Shown here piece after piece: positions 30,555 through 41,115 of a DNA stretch of 64,000 bases (position 1 is the first letter of the stretch; the number at the start of each line of letters is the position of its first letter). The stretch covers positions 1,488,001 through 1,552,000 of the forward strand of contig OY970313.1 of assembly GCA_963716445.1 (NCBI GenBank), in the 5' to 3' direction. The notes under the pieces are model-generated. The model saw only the letters and a program-made list of their open reading frames with translations. It was not told where the DNA came from and did not search any database. The position numbers and the translations under genes are program-made. This DNA is from JAAYBF01 sp963716445. Lineage in GTDB: Bacteria > Actinomycetota > Thermoleophilia > Solirubrobacterales > Thermoleophilaceae.

Positions 30555-30749
30555 CTAGCGGAACGCGCGGCGCAGCTGACGCTCGATCTTGCGAGCCTCA
30601 CGGTCGACATCGCGCTTGACTTGGCGCTCTGTCGACCGAAGGTCCGCACGAGCCTGACGCTCTGCGCGACGCTGGGCCTGGCGAATCTGTGACTGAAGTG
30701 ATGCCACGTCTTCATGGTGCCCTCCGACGCGGACGGAATCGAGACGCAT
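30555..30749 (-). CDS. 64-aa Arg/Gln/Glu-rich helical protein after hicA
   Basis: No family recognised. After a 16-residue lead, residues 17-64 form one continuous charged amphipathic helix (repeats of the type RAERQARADLRSTERQVKRD), net basic. The ATG directly abuts the hicA stop (TAGATG), so it is the third gene of the hicB-hicA unit. It could be a nucleic-acid-binding accessory or merely carried along. Confidence 0.6.
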   Translation of the reverse strand: MRLDSVRVGGHHEDVASLQSQIRQAQRRAERQARADLRSTERQVKRDVDREARKIERQLRRAFR

Positions 30750-30977
30750 CTACAACTGCCGTAGAAACTCGTTCCGGCTTACGCCCGATGCATCGACGAT
30801 CTGGTTGAGCGTCCCCTTCGCGAGGTCCCTGGCATGCATAGGCACGACGACCCGATGCGGGTGATCGGGATGCCGGAAGACGTGGTGGCTGCCCTTGACT
30901 CGATCAAGCTCCCAGCCGCAACGTTCTAACGCGCGGATCGCCTTCCGCGGCGTTACCGAGGGGAGTCGCGGCGTCAC
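30750..30977 (-). CDS. hicA: HicA-family mRNA interferase toxin
   Basis: 75 residues, double-stranded-RNA-binding-like fold that cleaves mRNA during translation when free of HicB. Typical features: PSVTPRKAIRALERCGWELDRVKGSHHVFRHPD, with the essential GSH histidine at 31, and a C-terminal VPMHARDLAKGTLNQIV segment. Overlaps hicB by 4 nt (ATGA). All key residues are present, so the toxin looks functional. Confidence 0.9.
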   Translation of the reverse strand: MTPRLPSVTPRKAIRALERCGWELDRVKGSHHVFRHPDHPHRVVVPMHARDLAKGTLNQIVDASGVSRNEFLRQL

Positions 30978-31198
30978 GCCGCGACGGTGACGCGCTCGAT
31001 CTCTACTGGTCCGGGGATGGGATCGCCGTGGGCGACGAGGGACTCGATGTAGACCTCGATCGCCTCGCGGATCATCACGAGGGCCTCCTCGCGGGAGTCT
31101 CCCTGGCTAACGCAGCCCGGCAGGGCGGGGACGGTGACACTGAAGCCGCCGTCGTCCTCGTGCATCAGCACGACCTCGTACTCGCGTGGAGTGGCCAT
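30974..31198 (-). CDS. hicB: HicB-family antitoxin, short form
   Basis: 74 residues forming only the partial RNase H-like fold (YEVVLMHEDDGGFSVTVPALPGCVSQGDSREEALVMI...), the part that masks HicA. The C-terminal DNA-binding domain (RHH or HTH) of longer HicB proteins is missing, so autoregulation would need another protein or does not occur. Gene order hicB-hicA, reverse of E. coli. A TAAGCT just before the ATG could be a -10 giving a nearly leaderless transcript. Confidence 0.88.
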   Translation of the reverse strand: MATPREYEVVLMHEDDGGFSVTVPALPGCVSQGDSREEALVMIREAIEVYIESLVAHGDPIPGPVEIERVTVAA

Positions 31199-31623
31199 GC
31201 TCGAAGCTTACGCCGCCCCGACCCGGCTTGGAAGCGATTTGGACGCACCAACTGCGACAGACGGCCGTTGAGGGCACATGGAGCCCTTTCTTCGAGTCCC
31301 AATTTGGGCCTGCTAGAGCCAAATCGCAGCAGAGGCAACTGGCGACCACCTGCTTGCCATGCAGAAGGTCGTGGGTTCGAATCCCATCAGCCGCTTGCCC
31401 GCAACCGATCCCCGAGCCTTTGCGGGGCACCCTTGCCGGAATGACAGAGCCCACACCGAGGCCGAGCGCAAGCGAGGTAAGCCTGGCGGTTCGTCAAGCC
31501 GGCCGTCAGGAAGAACTCGCTGGGGCGAGTCTGGGGCCGCGATCGAAATTTGCGGCCGGCGGTAGGCGTTCTGGCGTTTGAACGATCCGGTCGCGGTGGA
31601 ACCGTCGGCGGTGCGAGGTGCGG
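31199..31623. other. Non-coding stretch containing the right att-like copy
   Basis: 425 nt with no credible gene. It contains the hicB promoter region, an 11-nt CCCAA-T-TTGGG palindrome (31298-31308) and the partial tRNA-Gly copy. It ends at the DUF2283 gene stop. Confidence 0.6.
31350..31397 (+). repeat. Partial tRNA-Gly copy (attR-like)
   Basis: 48 nt identical to 30394-30441: 3' strand of the anticodon arm, T-arm and acceptor 3' strand. It lacks the D-arm and 5' acceptor strand, so it cannot make a tRNA. Confidence 0.9.
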
Positions 31624-31911
31624 TCAGGCTGCGGCCAGCCCGGGAGCAAGCTCGGCCGCGCTGGCCTCGACCTTCTCGGGAATGGTCACAACCAGGCGAT
31701 GGTCACGGTCAAGTAGCCAGCGGGCGTTGACGATCGTCAGTCCGACGATCTGGTCGGTACCCGGAGCGAAGCGCAGTGCATGGCCCTCTGGCGTCTCCTC
31801 GCACTCGGCAGGCTGCGGCCCGCCTCGGTGCAGGTAGAGGACGTCGCCGTCGGGGTCGTAGTCGGCGTGGTCGAAGACCAACGGGCCGATGCGGATATCA
31901 ACGGTTTCCAT
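31624..31911 (-). CDS. DUF2283-family protein
   Basis: 95 residues from the ATG at 31911 (METVDIRIGPLVFDHADYDPDGDVLYLH). The YDPDGDVLYL opening, then EETPEGHALRF and VGLTIVNAR, are hallmarks of DUF2283, short beta-rich proteins often found near toxin-antitoxin or defence genes but with no known activity. The upstream continuation of the frame has no homologue-like sequence. Sits just outside the tRNA-Gly islet and divergent from the UvrA-like gene. Confidence 0.8.
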   Translation of the reverse strand: METVDIRIGPLVFDHADYDPDGDVLYLHRGGPQPAECEETPEGHALRFAPGTDQIVGLTIVNARWLLDRDHRLVVTIPEKVEASAAELAPGLAAA

Positions 31912-32091
31912 TGCTCCGATCCTGCCAAGTCTCGAGCCCGGTGACCACGCGGGCCTGCGGCGCACGCATCGGCCCGCCGAGATCGCGGGAATCCGGGCAA
32001 GACCCTCGAAAGCTGGTAACTGGTTAGATCGAGCCAGGCGACGCCAGCGGAGACCGCGAGGCACCCCGCATCAGATGGACACACCCTGAGC

Positions 32092-34476
<2,385 letters not shown>

Positions 34477-34512
34477 CCGAAGTCCTCACGGAGACCGTGA
34501 CATGTGCCGTGG

Positions 34513-35106
34513 CTACTGGCCGAGGCTGTCGGACGGAACGCCCATGAGCCTGCGAATCCGGTAGCGAAAGCCGTCCTCCAGCCCGTCGGCAATCCCCTTC
34601 GCCGAGCCGACGATGATCATCCCGAGCGGAACCGTGACGAGCAGCAGCGGAGTGGGCCCACCCGCGACCATGATGCCTACCCCCACACCCGCGGCCGCAC
34701 CCGAGCGCGACGCCAACAGATTGCCGAGCGAATCCAGGCTGAGGGGTGAGTGCTCGACCGGTACGACGTTCGCGTACGTGACGTACTCCGCGAACGCCAA
34801 GACCTCTGGATGGTCACTGTGGAAGGCCTCCCTGTGCTCCAGGACGAGCCCGAAGTGCTCGACGGCGGCGCTGGCGTCCTCCCGTTGGAGAATCGAGGCC
34901 ACGGCATAGGGGACGAGCGACGGGTTGAGCGGCTCCGAGAGTTGCTCGAGTCCGAGCGACCCCATCGCGTCGCTCGGATCCTCCAGGACGTCGGGCGCGA
35001 CGAGCGACCCTGCCGGGAGTGTGATGAACCGGACGCCAAGCCCGGTGACTCGATCTCGGACCTCGCTCTCGTGCAGTCGAGCGATGTCGAGCCCCTCTAC
35101 CACCAT
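34513..35106 (-). CDS. Hypothetical protein with C-terminal membrane segment
   Basis: 197 residues, no family recognised. Residues 1-125 look soluble (VAPDVLEDPSDAMGSLGLEQL, HPEVLAFAEYVTYANVV). A Gly/Ala/Val-rich hydrophobic stretch follows at about 133-175 (GVGVGIMVAGGP, LLLVTVPLGMIIVGSAKG), then a short basic tail. Convergent with the UvrA-like gene (36-nt gap). Coding is supported by a strong GC third-position pattern. Function unknown. Confidence 0.65.
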   Translation of the reverse strand: MVVEGLDIARLHESEVRDRVTGLGVRFITLPAGSLVAPDVLEDPSDAMGSLGLEQLSEPLNPSLVPYAVASILQREDASAAVEHFGLVLEHREAFHSDHPEVLAFAEYVTYANVVPVEHSPLSLDSLGNLLASRSGAAAGVGVGIMVAGGPTPLLLVTVPLGMIIVGSAKGIADGLEDGFRYRIRRLMGVPSDSLGQ

Positions 35107-35329
35107 GCGTGCCCTCCTTCGTCGTAGCTCCCCGATCCAATCGCCTACGAGCTAGCCGGGATCGGTGGCGAGCCTCTCACATCGGTTGCCGACCGTACGT
35201 CAAATTTCGCCCGAGTTCGATCTGGAGGTCTCGCAGATCGGGACCCGGGTATGTGGCGGAGATGTCGGCGAGAGGCTTGGAGGCGCACGCCCGTCATGAC
35301 GCCCCCGACCCGGCCGGCCGGCGTTGAGC

Positions 35330-36310
35330 GTGTCGACCAGGATCGGGCTGGTGGGCGCGGGTGCGGTCGGGCAGCGGCATGCCACGGTGCTCGGCGGCTT
35401 TCCGGACGTCGAGCTGGTCGCGGTGGCGGACCTCGACGAGGCGCTGGCGAGCCGGGTGGCGGCGGAGCACGGCGCGCGCGGCTACCGCGCCGTCGAGCGG
35501 ATGCTCGACGGCGAGGAGCTCGACGCCGTCTACATCTGCGTGCCGCCGTTCGCCCATGGGCCGCCGGAGCGCGCGGTGCTCGCCGCCGAGCTGCCCTTCT
35601 TCGTCGAGAAGCCGCTTGCGGTCGACCTGCCGACGGCGTCAGCGATCGCCGAGGAGGTACGCACGGCGGGGGTCGTGACGGCCGCCGGCTATCACTGGCG
35701 CTATCTCGACACCGTCGAGACGGCCGCGGCACAGCTTCGGGAGACCCAGCCGCGGCTGCTCGTCGGCGCCTGGCTCGACAAGCTGCCGCCGCCGGCGTGG
35801 TGGATCGACCGGACCCGCTCCGGCGGCCAGACGATCGAGCAGACGACCCACGTCCTCGACGTGATGCACGTGCTGGCCGGCGGAGTCGACCGGGTCTACG
35901 CCGTCGGCGCGCGGGCCCCTCGCGACGCCGACGGCGACACGGCGGTCGACGACGTCTCGGCGGCCACCATGCGCTTCGCGAGCGGCGCGATCGGCTCCCT
36001 CGCCTCGACGTGCCTGCTCGGCGCCAAGCATCGCGCCGGCGTGGAGGTCTTCGCCGACGGGCTCGCGCTCTCGCTGTCGGAGACCGAGCTCGCGCTCGAC
36101 CGCGGCGACGGCTCGACGGTCACGCCGGCCGCCTTCGACGCGAAGCGACAGGTCGATCGCGACTTCGTCGACGCGGTCCAGGGCCGAGAGAACCGGATTC
36201 GCGCCCCCTACGAGGAGGCGCTCGCGACTCATCGGCTCGCCTGCGCGCTTGCCCTGTCCGCCGAGCGCGGCGAGGCCGTCGTTCCGGCGACCGTCGGCGC
36301 CCATGTCTGA
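35330..36310 (+). CDS. Gfo/Idh/MocA-family oxidoreductase
   Basis: 326 residues from GTG 35330 (a TTG 6 nt upstream is equally possible; no Shine-Dalgarno seen). NAD(P)-binding GLVGAGAVGQRHA at the N-terminus and the family EKPLAVD motif with the catalytic Lys (about residue 93). The C-terminal alpha/beta domain includes GGGQTIEQTTHVLDVMHVLAG-type His/Asp residues. Such enzymes oxidise or reduce sugar or cyclitol hydroxyls. Overlaps the following dehydrogenase by 8 nt and so acts in the same pathway, inferred to involve a sugar or polyol. Confidence 0.88.
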   Translation: MSTRIGLVGAGAVGQRHATVLGGFPDVELVAVADLDEALASRVAAEHGARGYRAVERMLDGEELDAVYICVPPFAHGPPERAVLAAELPFFVEKPLAVDLPTASAIAEEVRTAGVVTAAGYHWRYLDTVETAAAQLRETQPRLLVGAWLDKLPPPAWWIDRTRSGGQTIEQTTHVLDVMHVLAGGVDRVYAVGARAPRDADGDTAVDDVSAATMRFASGAIGSLASTCLLGAKHRAGVEVFADGLALSLSETELALDRGDGSTVTPAAFDAKRQVDRDFVDAVQGRENRIRAPYEEALATHRLACALALSAERGEAVVPATVGAHV

Positions 36311-37400
36311 GCGCCCGCCGACACGGGTCCTGGGCCTGACCGGCCCGTACCAGGCGTCGCTGCTCGAGGAGCCGCCTCGCGTCGCGACGGAGGGCCAGTT
36401 CCTCGTCGAGACGCTCTACACCGGCCTGTCCGCCGGCACCGAGCTGACGTACTACAAGGGCACCAATCCCTACCTCCGCTCCGGCTTCGACGACGAGCTG
36501 GGGATCTTCGACCCGGCTCGCCCGGCCAGCGGCTACCCGATCACGCGGCTCGGCTACATGGAGGTCGGGCGCGTCGCGGAGAGCCGGACATCCGCGGTCG
36601 AGCCCGGCCAGACCCTGGCGATGGCGTACGGACACAGGACGGCGCATGTCGCGGACGCGTCGCGCGAGCGCTACGTCACGCTGCCCGACGACCTCGACCC
36701 GCTGCTGGGGATCTACGCCGCCCACATGGGACCGATCTGCGCGAACGGCCTGCTCCACGCGGCGGCGGAGCTCAGCGCGGGCCGCGTGCGCGAGCTCGGC
36801 GACGGGGTGGCCGGACGGCGCGTGGTCGTCATCGGCGCGGGCGTAGTGGGGCTGCTGACCGGGCTCTTCGCCAGCGAGCACGGCGCCGATGCGGTCGCCG
36901 TCGTGGACCCGAGCGACCGACGCCTGCGAGCGGCGCGGGCGCTCGGCCTCGAGGCCGTGGCGGAGGGACCGGAGCCGTGGCGGCACCTCAAGGAGGAGTG
37001 GACGAACGGGCCGCGCGACCGTGGCGCCGACGTGGTCTTCCAGTGCCGCGGGCGTGCCGAGAATCTCGCGACCGCGCTGCGCTGCCTGCGCCCCCAGGGC
37101 ACCGTGATCGACCTGGCCTTCTACCAGGACGGCGCCGAGGCCCTGCGGCTCGGCGAGGAGTTCCACCACAACGGCCTCGGGATCCGCTGCGCTCAGATCG
37201 GGCGCGTGCCGCGGCCGCTCAACGGCGAGTGGGATCGCGACAGGCTGTCCGCCGAGACGGTGGCCCTGCTGCGGAGGCGGGGCGCCGACGTCCTCGACGC
37301 GCTCGTGACCGATGTGCTGCCGCTCGAGCAGGCGCCGCTGCTGCTCGCTCAGCTCGCCGCGAGGGAGCGCGAGGTGCTCCAGGCGGTCTTCAGCGTCTGA
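36303..37400 (+). CDS. Medium-chain dehydrogenase-like protein without zinc ligands
   Basis: 365 residues. GroES-like N-domain (YTGLSAGTELTYYKG) and a Rossmann domain with VVVIGAGVVGLLTGLFA around 178-194. At the position of the catalytic zinc cysteine there is the GLSAGTE motif, and the four-cysteine structural lobe is absent. It is thus a zinc-independent member, as often paired with Gfo/Idh enzymes (bacteriocin/threonine-DH-like families). The start overlaps the upstream oxidoreductase; the end overlaps the convergent glycosyltransferase by 52 nt. Confidence 0.85.
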   Translation: MSERPPTRVLGLTGPYQASLLEEPPRVATEGQFLVETLYTGLSAGTELTYYKGTNPYLRSGFDDELGIFDPARPASGYPITRLGYMEVGRVAESRTSAVEPGQTLAMAYGHRTAHVADASRERYVTLPDDLDPLLGIYAAHMGPICANGLLHAAAELSAGRVRELGDGVAGRRVVVIGAGVVGLLTGLFASEHGADAVAVVDPSDRRLRAARALGLEAVAEGPEPWRHLKEEWTNGPRDRGADVVFQCRGRAENLATALRCLRPQGTVIDLAFYQDGAEALRLGEEFHHNGLGIRCAQIGRVPRPLNGEWDRDRLSAETVALLRRRGADVLDALVTDVLPLEQAPLLLAQLAAREREVLQAVFSV

Positions 37401-38536
37401 GCGAAGGCGCGCTCGATGACCGCCTCGTAGAGCTGGATGTAACGGTCGGCCATCCGGCGCGCGCCGAAATGCTCCTCGGCCGCCGCTCGGCACGCCTCCG
37501 GCCGCAGCTCACCGGCGCGCCTCATGTACTCGACCAGCTCGTCCTCGTCCTCGGCCAGGTAGCCGGTGACCCCGTGCCTGACGATGTTGCGCAGCGCGCC
37601 CCGGCGCAGGCCGACCACCGGCGTGCCGCAGGCGAGCGCCTCGACGGCGGCCGTGGCGCCGGGCTCCTCCCACCGCAGTGGGAAGACCACGGCCCGCGCG
37701 GATGCGATCAGCCGCAGGGTGGCCTGCCGGTCGAGGCTCCCCAGCCAGCGGACCGGGCCTCCCAGGTGCGGCCTCACGCGCTCGAGATAGAAGCGCGCGT
37801 CGGGCAGCTGACGCCAGCCGTCGCCGGGATCCGCGAGGCGCGCCTCGACCTCCCCGGCGTCGCGCGCCGCCGCCACCGGGCCGGCGATGCGCAACTCGAT
37901 GCCCTGCTCCCGACACAGGCGCGCGGCGATGTCCGTTCCCTTCTCGGGTGTCATGCGACCGATCGAGACGAGATGGCCGGCCTTGCGACGCTCGTAGGGC
38001 ATGTCCTCCACACGCGTCGCCAGCGGCACGGCGCCGAGCACCTGACGGCGAAGGGCGAGCGGCGCGAGCTCGAGCTGGCGCGCGGAGACGCCGTTGAAGA
38101 AGACGCGCCCACGACCGTCGAAGGCGGCATAGAAGGCCGCGTCCTTGCGCAGGTCCCAGTGCAGCGTCTGGAGGGTGGGCGGGCCGTCCTCGACGCCCGC
38201 CAGGGCGCACGCGCCCGCCACCTCCATGTGGTCGTGCACAACGTCGATCGCGGGATCGGCGCGCAGCTCGTCCAGCACGACCTGCATGTGGGCCTGCGCG
38301 AGCCCGACCACCCGGTTGTAGGGCTCGGCGAGCCGCTCGAACTGACCGCGCTCGAAGAGCGAGACCTGCCGATCGACGTCGATCCGGCTCTCGCCGACGG
38401 TCGCGAGCACGACCCTGTGCCCGCGGCTGCGCAGCTCCGGGATGAGCGTCGCGAGCACGTTCTCGATCCCGCCGTAGCCCGGAGGCGGCACCGGAAGCCA
38501 CGGACCGGCGTTGATCAGGACCGTGCGGCGAGGCAT
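37349..38536 (-). CDS. GT4-family glycosyltransferase
   Basis: 395 residues, GT-B fold. N-domain GPWLPVPPPGYGGIENVLATLIPEL (Gly-rich acceptor loop), and C-domain HLVSIGRMTPEKGTDIA nucleotide-sugar binding start. The retaining-enzyme motif EPGATAAVEALACGTPVVG carries the E-x7-E pair. Cytosolic, donor unknown. Its last 17 codons lie antisense inside the end of the dehydrogenase gene, an unusually long convergent overlap. Confidence 0.9.
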   Translation of the reverse strand: MPRRTVLINAGPWLPVPPPGYGGIENVLATLIPELRSRGHRVVLATVGESRIDVDRQVSLFERGQFERLAEPYNRVVGLAQAHMQVVLDELRADPAIDVVHDHMEVAGACALAGVEDGPPTLQTLHWDLRKDAAFYAAFDGRGRVFFNGVSARQLELAPLALRRQVLGAVPLATRVEDMPYERRKAGHLVSIGRMTPEKGTDIAARLCREQGIELRIAGPVAAARDAGEVEARLADPGDGWRQLPDARFYLERVRPHLGGPVRWLGSLDRQATLRLIASARAVVFPLRWEEPGATAAVEALACGTPVVGLRRGALRNIVRHGVTGYLAEDEDELVEYMRRAGELRPEACRAAAEEHFGARRMADRYIQLYEAVIERAFAQTLKTAWSTSRSLAAS

Positions 38537-38585
38537 TCCGGCTCGCTACCCAGGCACGGGCCTTCGACGCAACGTCAATCCTGGG

Positions 38586-38666
38586 CTAGAACGCTCGGAT
38601 CGCCACGTTGAGGAGGATCGTCAGCCCGATCGACAAGATCAGCGACCACACCAGGCAGCCGGGCAT
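38586..38666 (-). CDS. 26-aa hydrophobic membrane peptide
   Basis: ATG frame encoding MPGCLVWSLILSIGLTILLNV-AIRAF, essentially one transmembrane helix with a positive C-terminus. Small conserved-looking peptides of the form MPGCLxWSxxLSxxLTxLLN are known to me from other high-GC actinobacteria, but I cannot confirm a named family. 55 nt downstream of another small membrane gene on the same strand. Confidence 0.5.
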   Translation of the reverse strand: MPGCLVWSLILSIGLTILLNVAIRAF

Positions 38667-38721
38667 GAAGCTGACCTCGGCCCGCCTGCCCGGCCGCTTG
38701 GTGAAGGGGGAGCACCGCGGG

Positions 38722-39057
38722 CTAGTGCTTGGCGTTGCGGTCTCCGGCCTCGTCCCAGTACGGGTCCCTGACGCCCGACTTCGCGATCCCTCGGCTGATC
38801 AGGTACCCGATCGTGAGGATCGTGATGTAGAGCCAGACCTTGTCGGCGGCGAAGACGTCGGCGCCGCCCTCCTCGCCCTCGATCGAGTTGCCGGCGATCA
38901 GCAACGCGATGACGATCGCGAGATACGTCCACCACTCGCTGGTCTTGAAGAACGACTTGGTCTCGGTGCTCAGCCGTCGTGCCGCGCGGCCGACGGTGCT
39001 CCCGGTACGAGTGTCGGCGTCACCGCGCTCGGTCCCGGTCAGATCTCTGCTGGCCAT
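38722..39057 (-). CDS. 111-aa two-helix membrane protein
   Basis: Charged N-terminal ~38 residues (many Arg/Thr/Asp), then two hydrophobic helices (about 43-60, WWTYLAIVIALLIAGN; and 74-90, VWLYITILTIGYLISRG) joined by an acidic EGEEGG loop, and a polar tail. ATG with plausible upstream GAGAAGGAGC. No function recognised. Confidence 0.75.
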   Translation of the reverse strand: MASRDLTGTERGDADTRTGSTVGRAARRLSTETKSFFKTSEWWTYLAIVIALLIAGNSIEGEEGGADVFAADKVWLYITILTIGYLISRGIAKSGVRDPYWDEAGDRNAKH

Positions 39058-39231
39058 GTCGGGGCTCCTTCTCTCGGGGGATGGGTCTGGAGACGCCGGT
39101 CGAGAACTGCATCAGCCTCTCTCTCCCCTCGTCTGCGTCATGGGAAATGTCCAGGACGGTTTGGTCTAAACGGGTACCGACCGGGTCGCCCCGAACGGCG
39201 GCGCGGGCGGGCGGGGCCTATGGTTGCCGGC

Positions 39232-39690
39232 ATGGCGTACAGCACGGCGCAAGGCCGGCAGCAGCTGCTCGACGGCCTTGCGACGGCGGTCGACGAGATC
39301 GGATTCGCGCTCGCGGCGCTGGGAGCGGCCTACGAGCAGCTCGACGAGTACAGCGCCGACAAGCTCGAGCAGGAGCTGTTCGGACCGGTGCAGCTGGCGT
39401 ATGGTCGCGCGAAGCGAGCCCATGCCGACTTCGCGGTCCGCTCCGATCTGCCGGGCGCAACCTTCGAGCCGCAGTCGGCGGGGCTTCCGTCGACCGGCGC
39501 GAAGGGCTTCATCGACAACGCGGTCGCCGCGATCGGGACAGCCGACGGGGCGCTTGCCGGGCTCCAGGACTCGCCCGAGCTGCTGGAGGTCGGCGACGCG
39601 GACCTGCGCGCCAAGCTGGTGGAGATACGGGAGCTGCTCGGCGGCCTCTCCCAGCGGGCCCGCGAGCTGGTCCGCCGGCTGGGCCGTTGA
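39232..39690 (+). CDS. 152-aa helical hypothetical protein
   Basis: No family recognised. Soluble, Ala/Leu/Glu-rich, apparently all-helical: MAYSTAQGRQQLLDGLATAVDEIG at the start and an amphipathic Leu/Arg-rich final helix (LRAKLVEIRELLGGLSQRAREL). Third-position G+C is strong. Precedes the CDGSH gene by 76 nt on the same strand. Confidence 0.7.
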   Translation: MAYSTAQGRQQLLDGLATAVDEIGFALAALGAAYEQLDEYSADKLEQELFGPVQLAYGRAKRAHADFAVRSDLPGATFEPQSAGLPSTGAKGFIDNAVAAIGTADGALAGLQDSPELLEVGDADLRAKLVEIRELLGGLSQRARELVRRLGR

Positions 39691-39766
39691 CGCGCCGCCC
39701 TGTCCGAGACGGCGGTTGACACGCGGCCCGAACGGGTAGGCGGCCCGCATCGAGCGCGACGACGAC

Positions 39767-39973
39767 GTGACGATCACCCCCTACCGCGACGGGCCGCTGC
39801 TCGTCCGCGGCGAGTTCACGCTGCGCGACCAGGACGGCAACGAGATCCCGAGCGACCGCGCCACGATCGCCCTCTGCCGCTGCGGCAAGTCGCGGATGCG
39901 GCCGTTCTGCGACGGGAGCCACAAGCTGGTCGGCTTCCGCGCCCCGAGCGAGCGCGAGACCGGCCGCGGCTGA
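39767..39973 (+). CDS. CDGSH iron-sulfur protein
   Basis: 68 residues, one CDGSH (mitoNEET-type) motif CRCGKSRMRPFCDGSH: ligands Cys37, Cys39, Cys48 and His52 for a [2Fe-2S] cluster. No membrane anchor, so a soluble electron or cluster carrier. GTG start. Its stop is only 3 nt from the stop of the convergent iron-enzyme gene, its likely partner. Confidence 0.9.
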   Translation: MTITPYRDGPLLVRGEFTLRDQDGNEIPSDRATIALCRCGKSRMRPFCDGSHKLVGFRAPSERETGRG

Positions 39974-39976
39974 GGC

Positions 39977-40984
39977 TCAGGCGGCAGCGAGGGCGGCCGG
40001 CGCGCGCAACGAGCTGACGCCGGCCTCCCAGCGGCTCAGCACCCAGCTCGCCCAGCGGCCGTCGAGCTCCACCAGCGCTGCGGCGCCGAAGAGGACATCG
40101 GGCCCGAGCGCCGGGTCCTGCCGGATCAGGCCGCCGGCGAGATCGACCGCGGCGATGTTCTCGTGGACGGCGTCGGCCTCGACGTGCTCGTCGAAGAAGG
40201 CCGTCGCGTCGCCTTCGTAGCCGAGCCGGCGCAGCGCCTTCGCGTAGCGGCCGTTCGGGATCGACGACGTCATCTCGAAGAGCGCGAGGTGGCCGACGAT
40301 CGCCCCAAGCAGGCGCCGGTGGAGGCCGAACAGCGACATCAGGTTGACCGTGGCGAGGGTCTGAGCGGGGATGCGGTCGAGATAGGCGCCGTAGCTCGAG
40401 TCGAGCCCCAGCGCGCTCATCGCGCGGGCGAACAGCTCGGCGTGCACCCGCTCGGGGCGACCGCCGCCGTACTCGTCGGCCTGGACCTCGATCAGCGCCG
40501 CCTTCGGCGCGCCCGACAGGCGCGGGATCGCCCAGGAGTGCGGGTCGGCCTCCTTGAGCTGGTAGGCGGAGCGGTGGACGACGAACTCGAGCATCTCGTC
40601 GAGCGTCCCCTGGCGAGCGAGGTGCAGCGAGAGCGAGGGGCTCTCGTCCGCGTCGGCGATCGCCCGCAGGGCGGCGTCGGACTCCTCGGCCGAGATTGCC
40701 GCCGGCCGCTCGCCGACCGCGTCGCGGACCGCGCCCTCGAACGCCCGCTCGAGCTGGGCGCGGAAGGCCAGCATCGAGGGCTCCCACTCCCACCGCTCGT
40801 CGACGCCGTGGAAGCCGCGGTAGTGCAGCTCGTAGCAGCAGTAGAGCGCCAGCTGGAGATCCTCGTCGGCGAGCGGGTCGTCGACTCGCGGCGCCGGCGC
40901 TGCTTCGAGCGCGTGGACCGCTCCCCTCAGCTCTCCGATCAGGTATGCGCTCAGCTCACCGCGTGGCTCTGGAAGGGGCGGCAC
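39977..40984 (-). CDS. Iron-containing redox enzyme, haem-oxygenase-like fold
   Basis: 335 residues from GTG 40984; a TTG 33 nt upstream is possible. Belongs to the family annotated as iron-containing redox enzymes (haem-oxygenase-like diiron oxidases). Characteristic blocks: YELHYRGF (51-58), EFVVHRSAYQLKEADPHSW (133-151), QADEYGGG (168-175) with HAELF (181-185), HLALFEMTSSIPN (232-244), FDEHVEADAVHE (264-275). His/Glu/Asp in these blocks are candidate metal ligands. Substrate unknown; a CDGSH electron donor is adjacent. Confidence 0.85.
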   Translation of the reverse strand: MPPLPEPRGELSAYLIGELRGAVHALEAAPAPRVDDPLADEDLQLALYCCYELHYRGFHGVDERWEWEPSMLAFRAQLERAFEGAVRDAVGERPAAISAEESDAALRAIADADESPSLSLHLARQGTLDEMLEFVVHRSAYQLKEADPHSWAIPRLSGAPKAALIEVQADEYGGGRPERVHAELFARAMSALGLDSSYGAYLDRIPAQTLATVNLMSLFGLHRRLLGAIVGHLALFEMTSSIPNGRYAKALRRLGYEGDATAFFDEHVEADAVHENIAAVDLAGGLIRQDPALGPDVLFGAAALVELDGRWASWVLSRWEAGVSSLRAPAALAAA

Positions 40985-41047
40985 TGACCGTCGTTTCCCC
41001 GAAGGGCCAGCTTCCAATCACGTCAATCGCGTCTGCGGAGGAGCGCA

Positions 41048-41097
41048 AGCGGATCGGGTCCATCAGCCGGCCTGGTCCTCGCTGGGCCCGATCCGCT
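41048..41097 (-). terminator. Long hairpin downstream of the GCS2-type ligase
   Basis: Perfect 11-bp inverted repeat AGCGGATCGGG / CCCGATCCGCT with a 28-nt loop, 18 nt beyond the ligase stop. No U-tract, so a factor-dependent or high-GC terminator is inferred. Confidence 0.5.
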
Positions 41098-41115
41098 GAG
41101 CACCGCAGCCGAGGC

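Larger units (their letters stand above)
30394..31397. mobile_element. tRNA-Gly islet bounded by 48-bp att-like direct repeats
   Basis: The 3' 46 nt of tRNA-Gly plus two following bases (30394-30441) recur without a mismatch at 31350-31397; outside these limits similarity stops. The enclosed ~0.9 kb carries hicB, hicA and a small basic gene, all on the minus strand. The repeat starting in the anticodon stem and ending at the tRNA 3' end is the pattern left by tyrosine-recombinase integration. No integrase or excisionase gene lies inside, so this is a remnant or an element mobilised in trans. Confidence 0.7.

Noticed and set aside
31350..31397. Second tRNA-Gly gene
   Set aside because: Only the 3' part is present; no D-arm or 5' acceptor strand.
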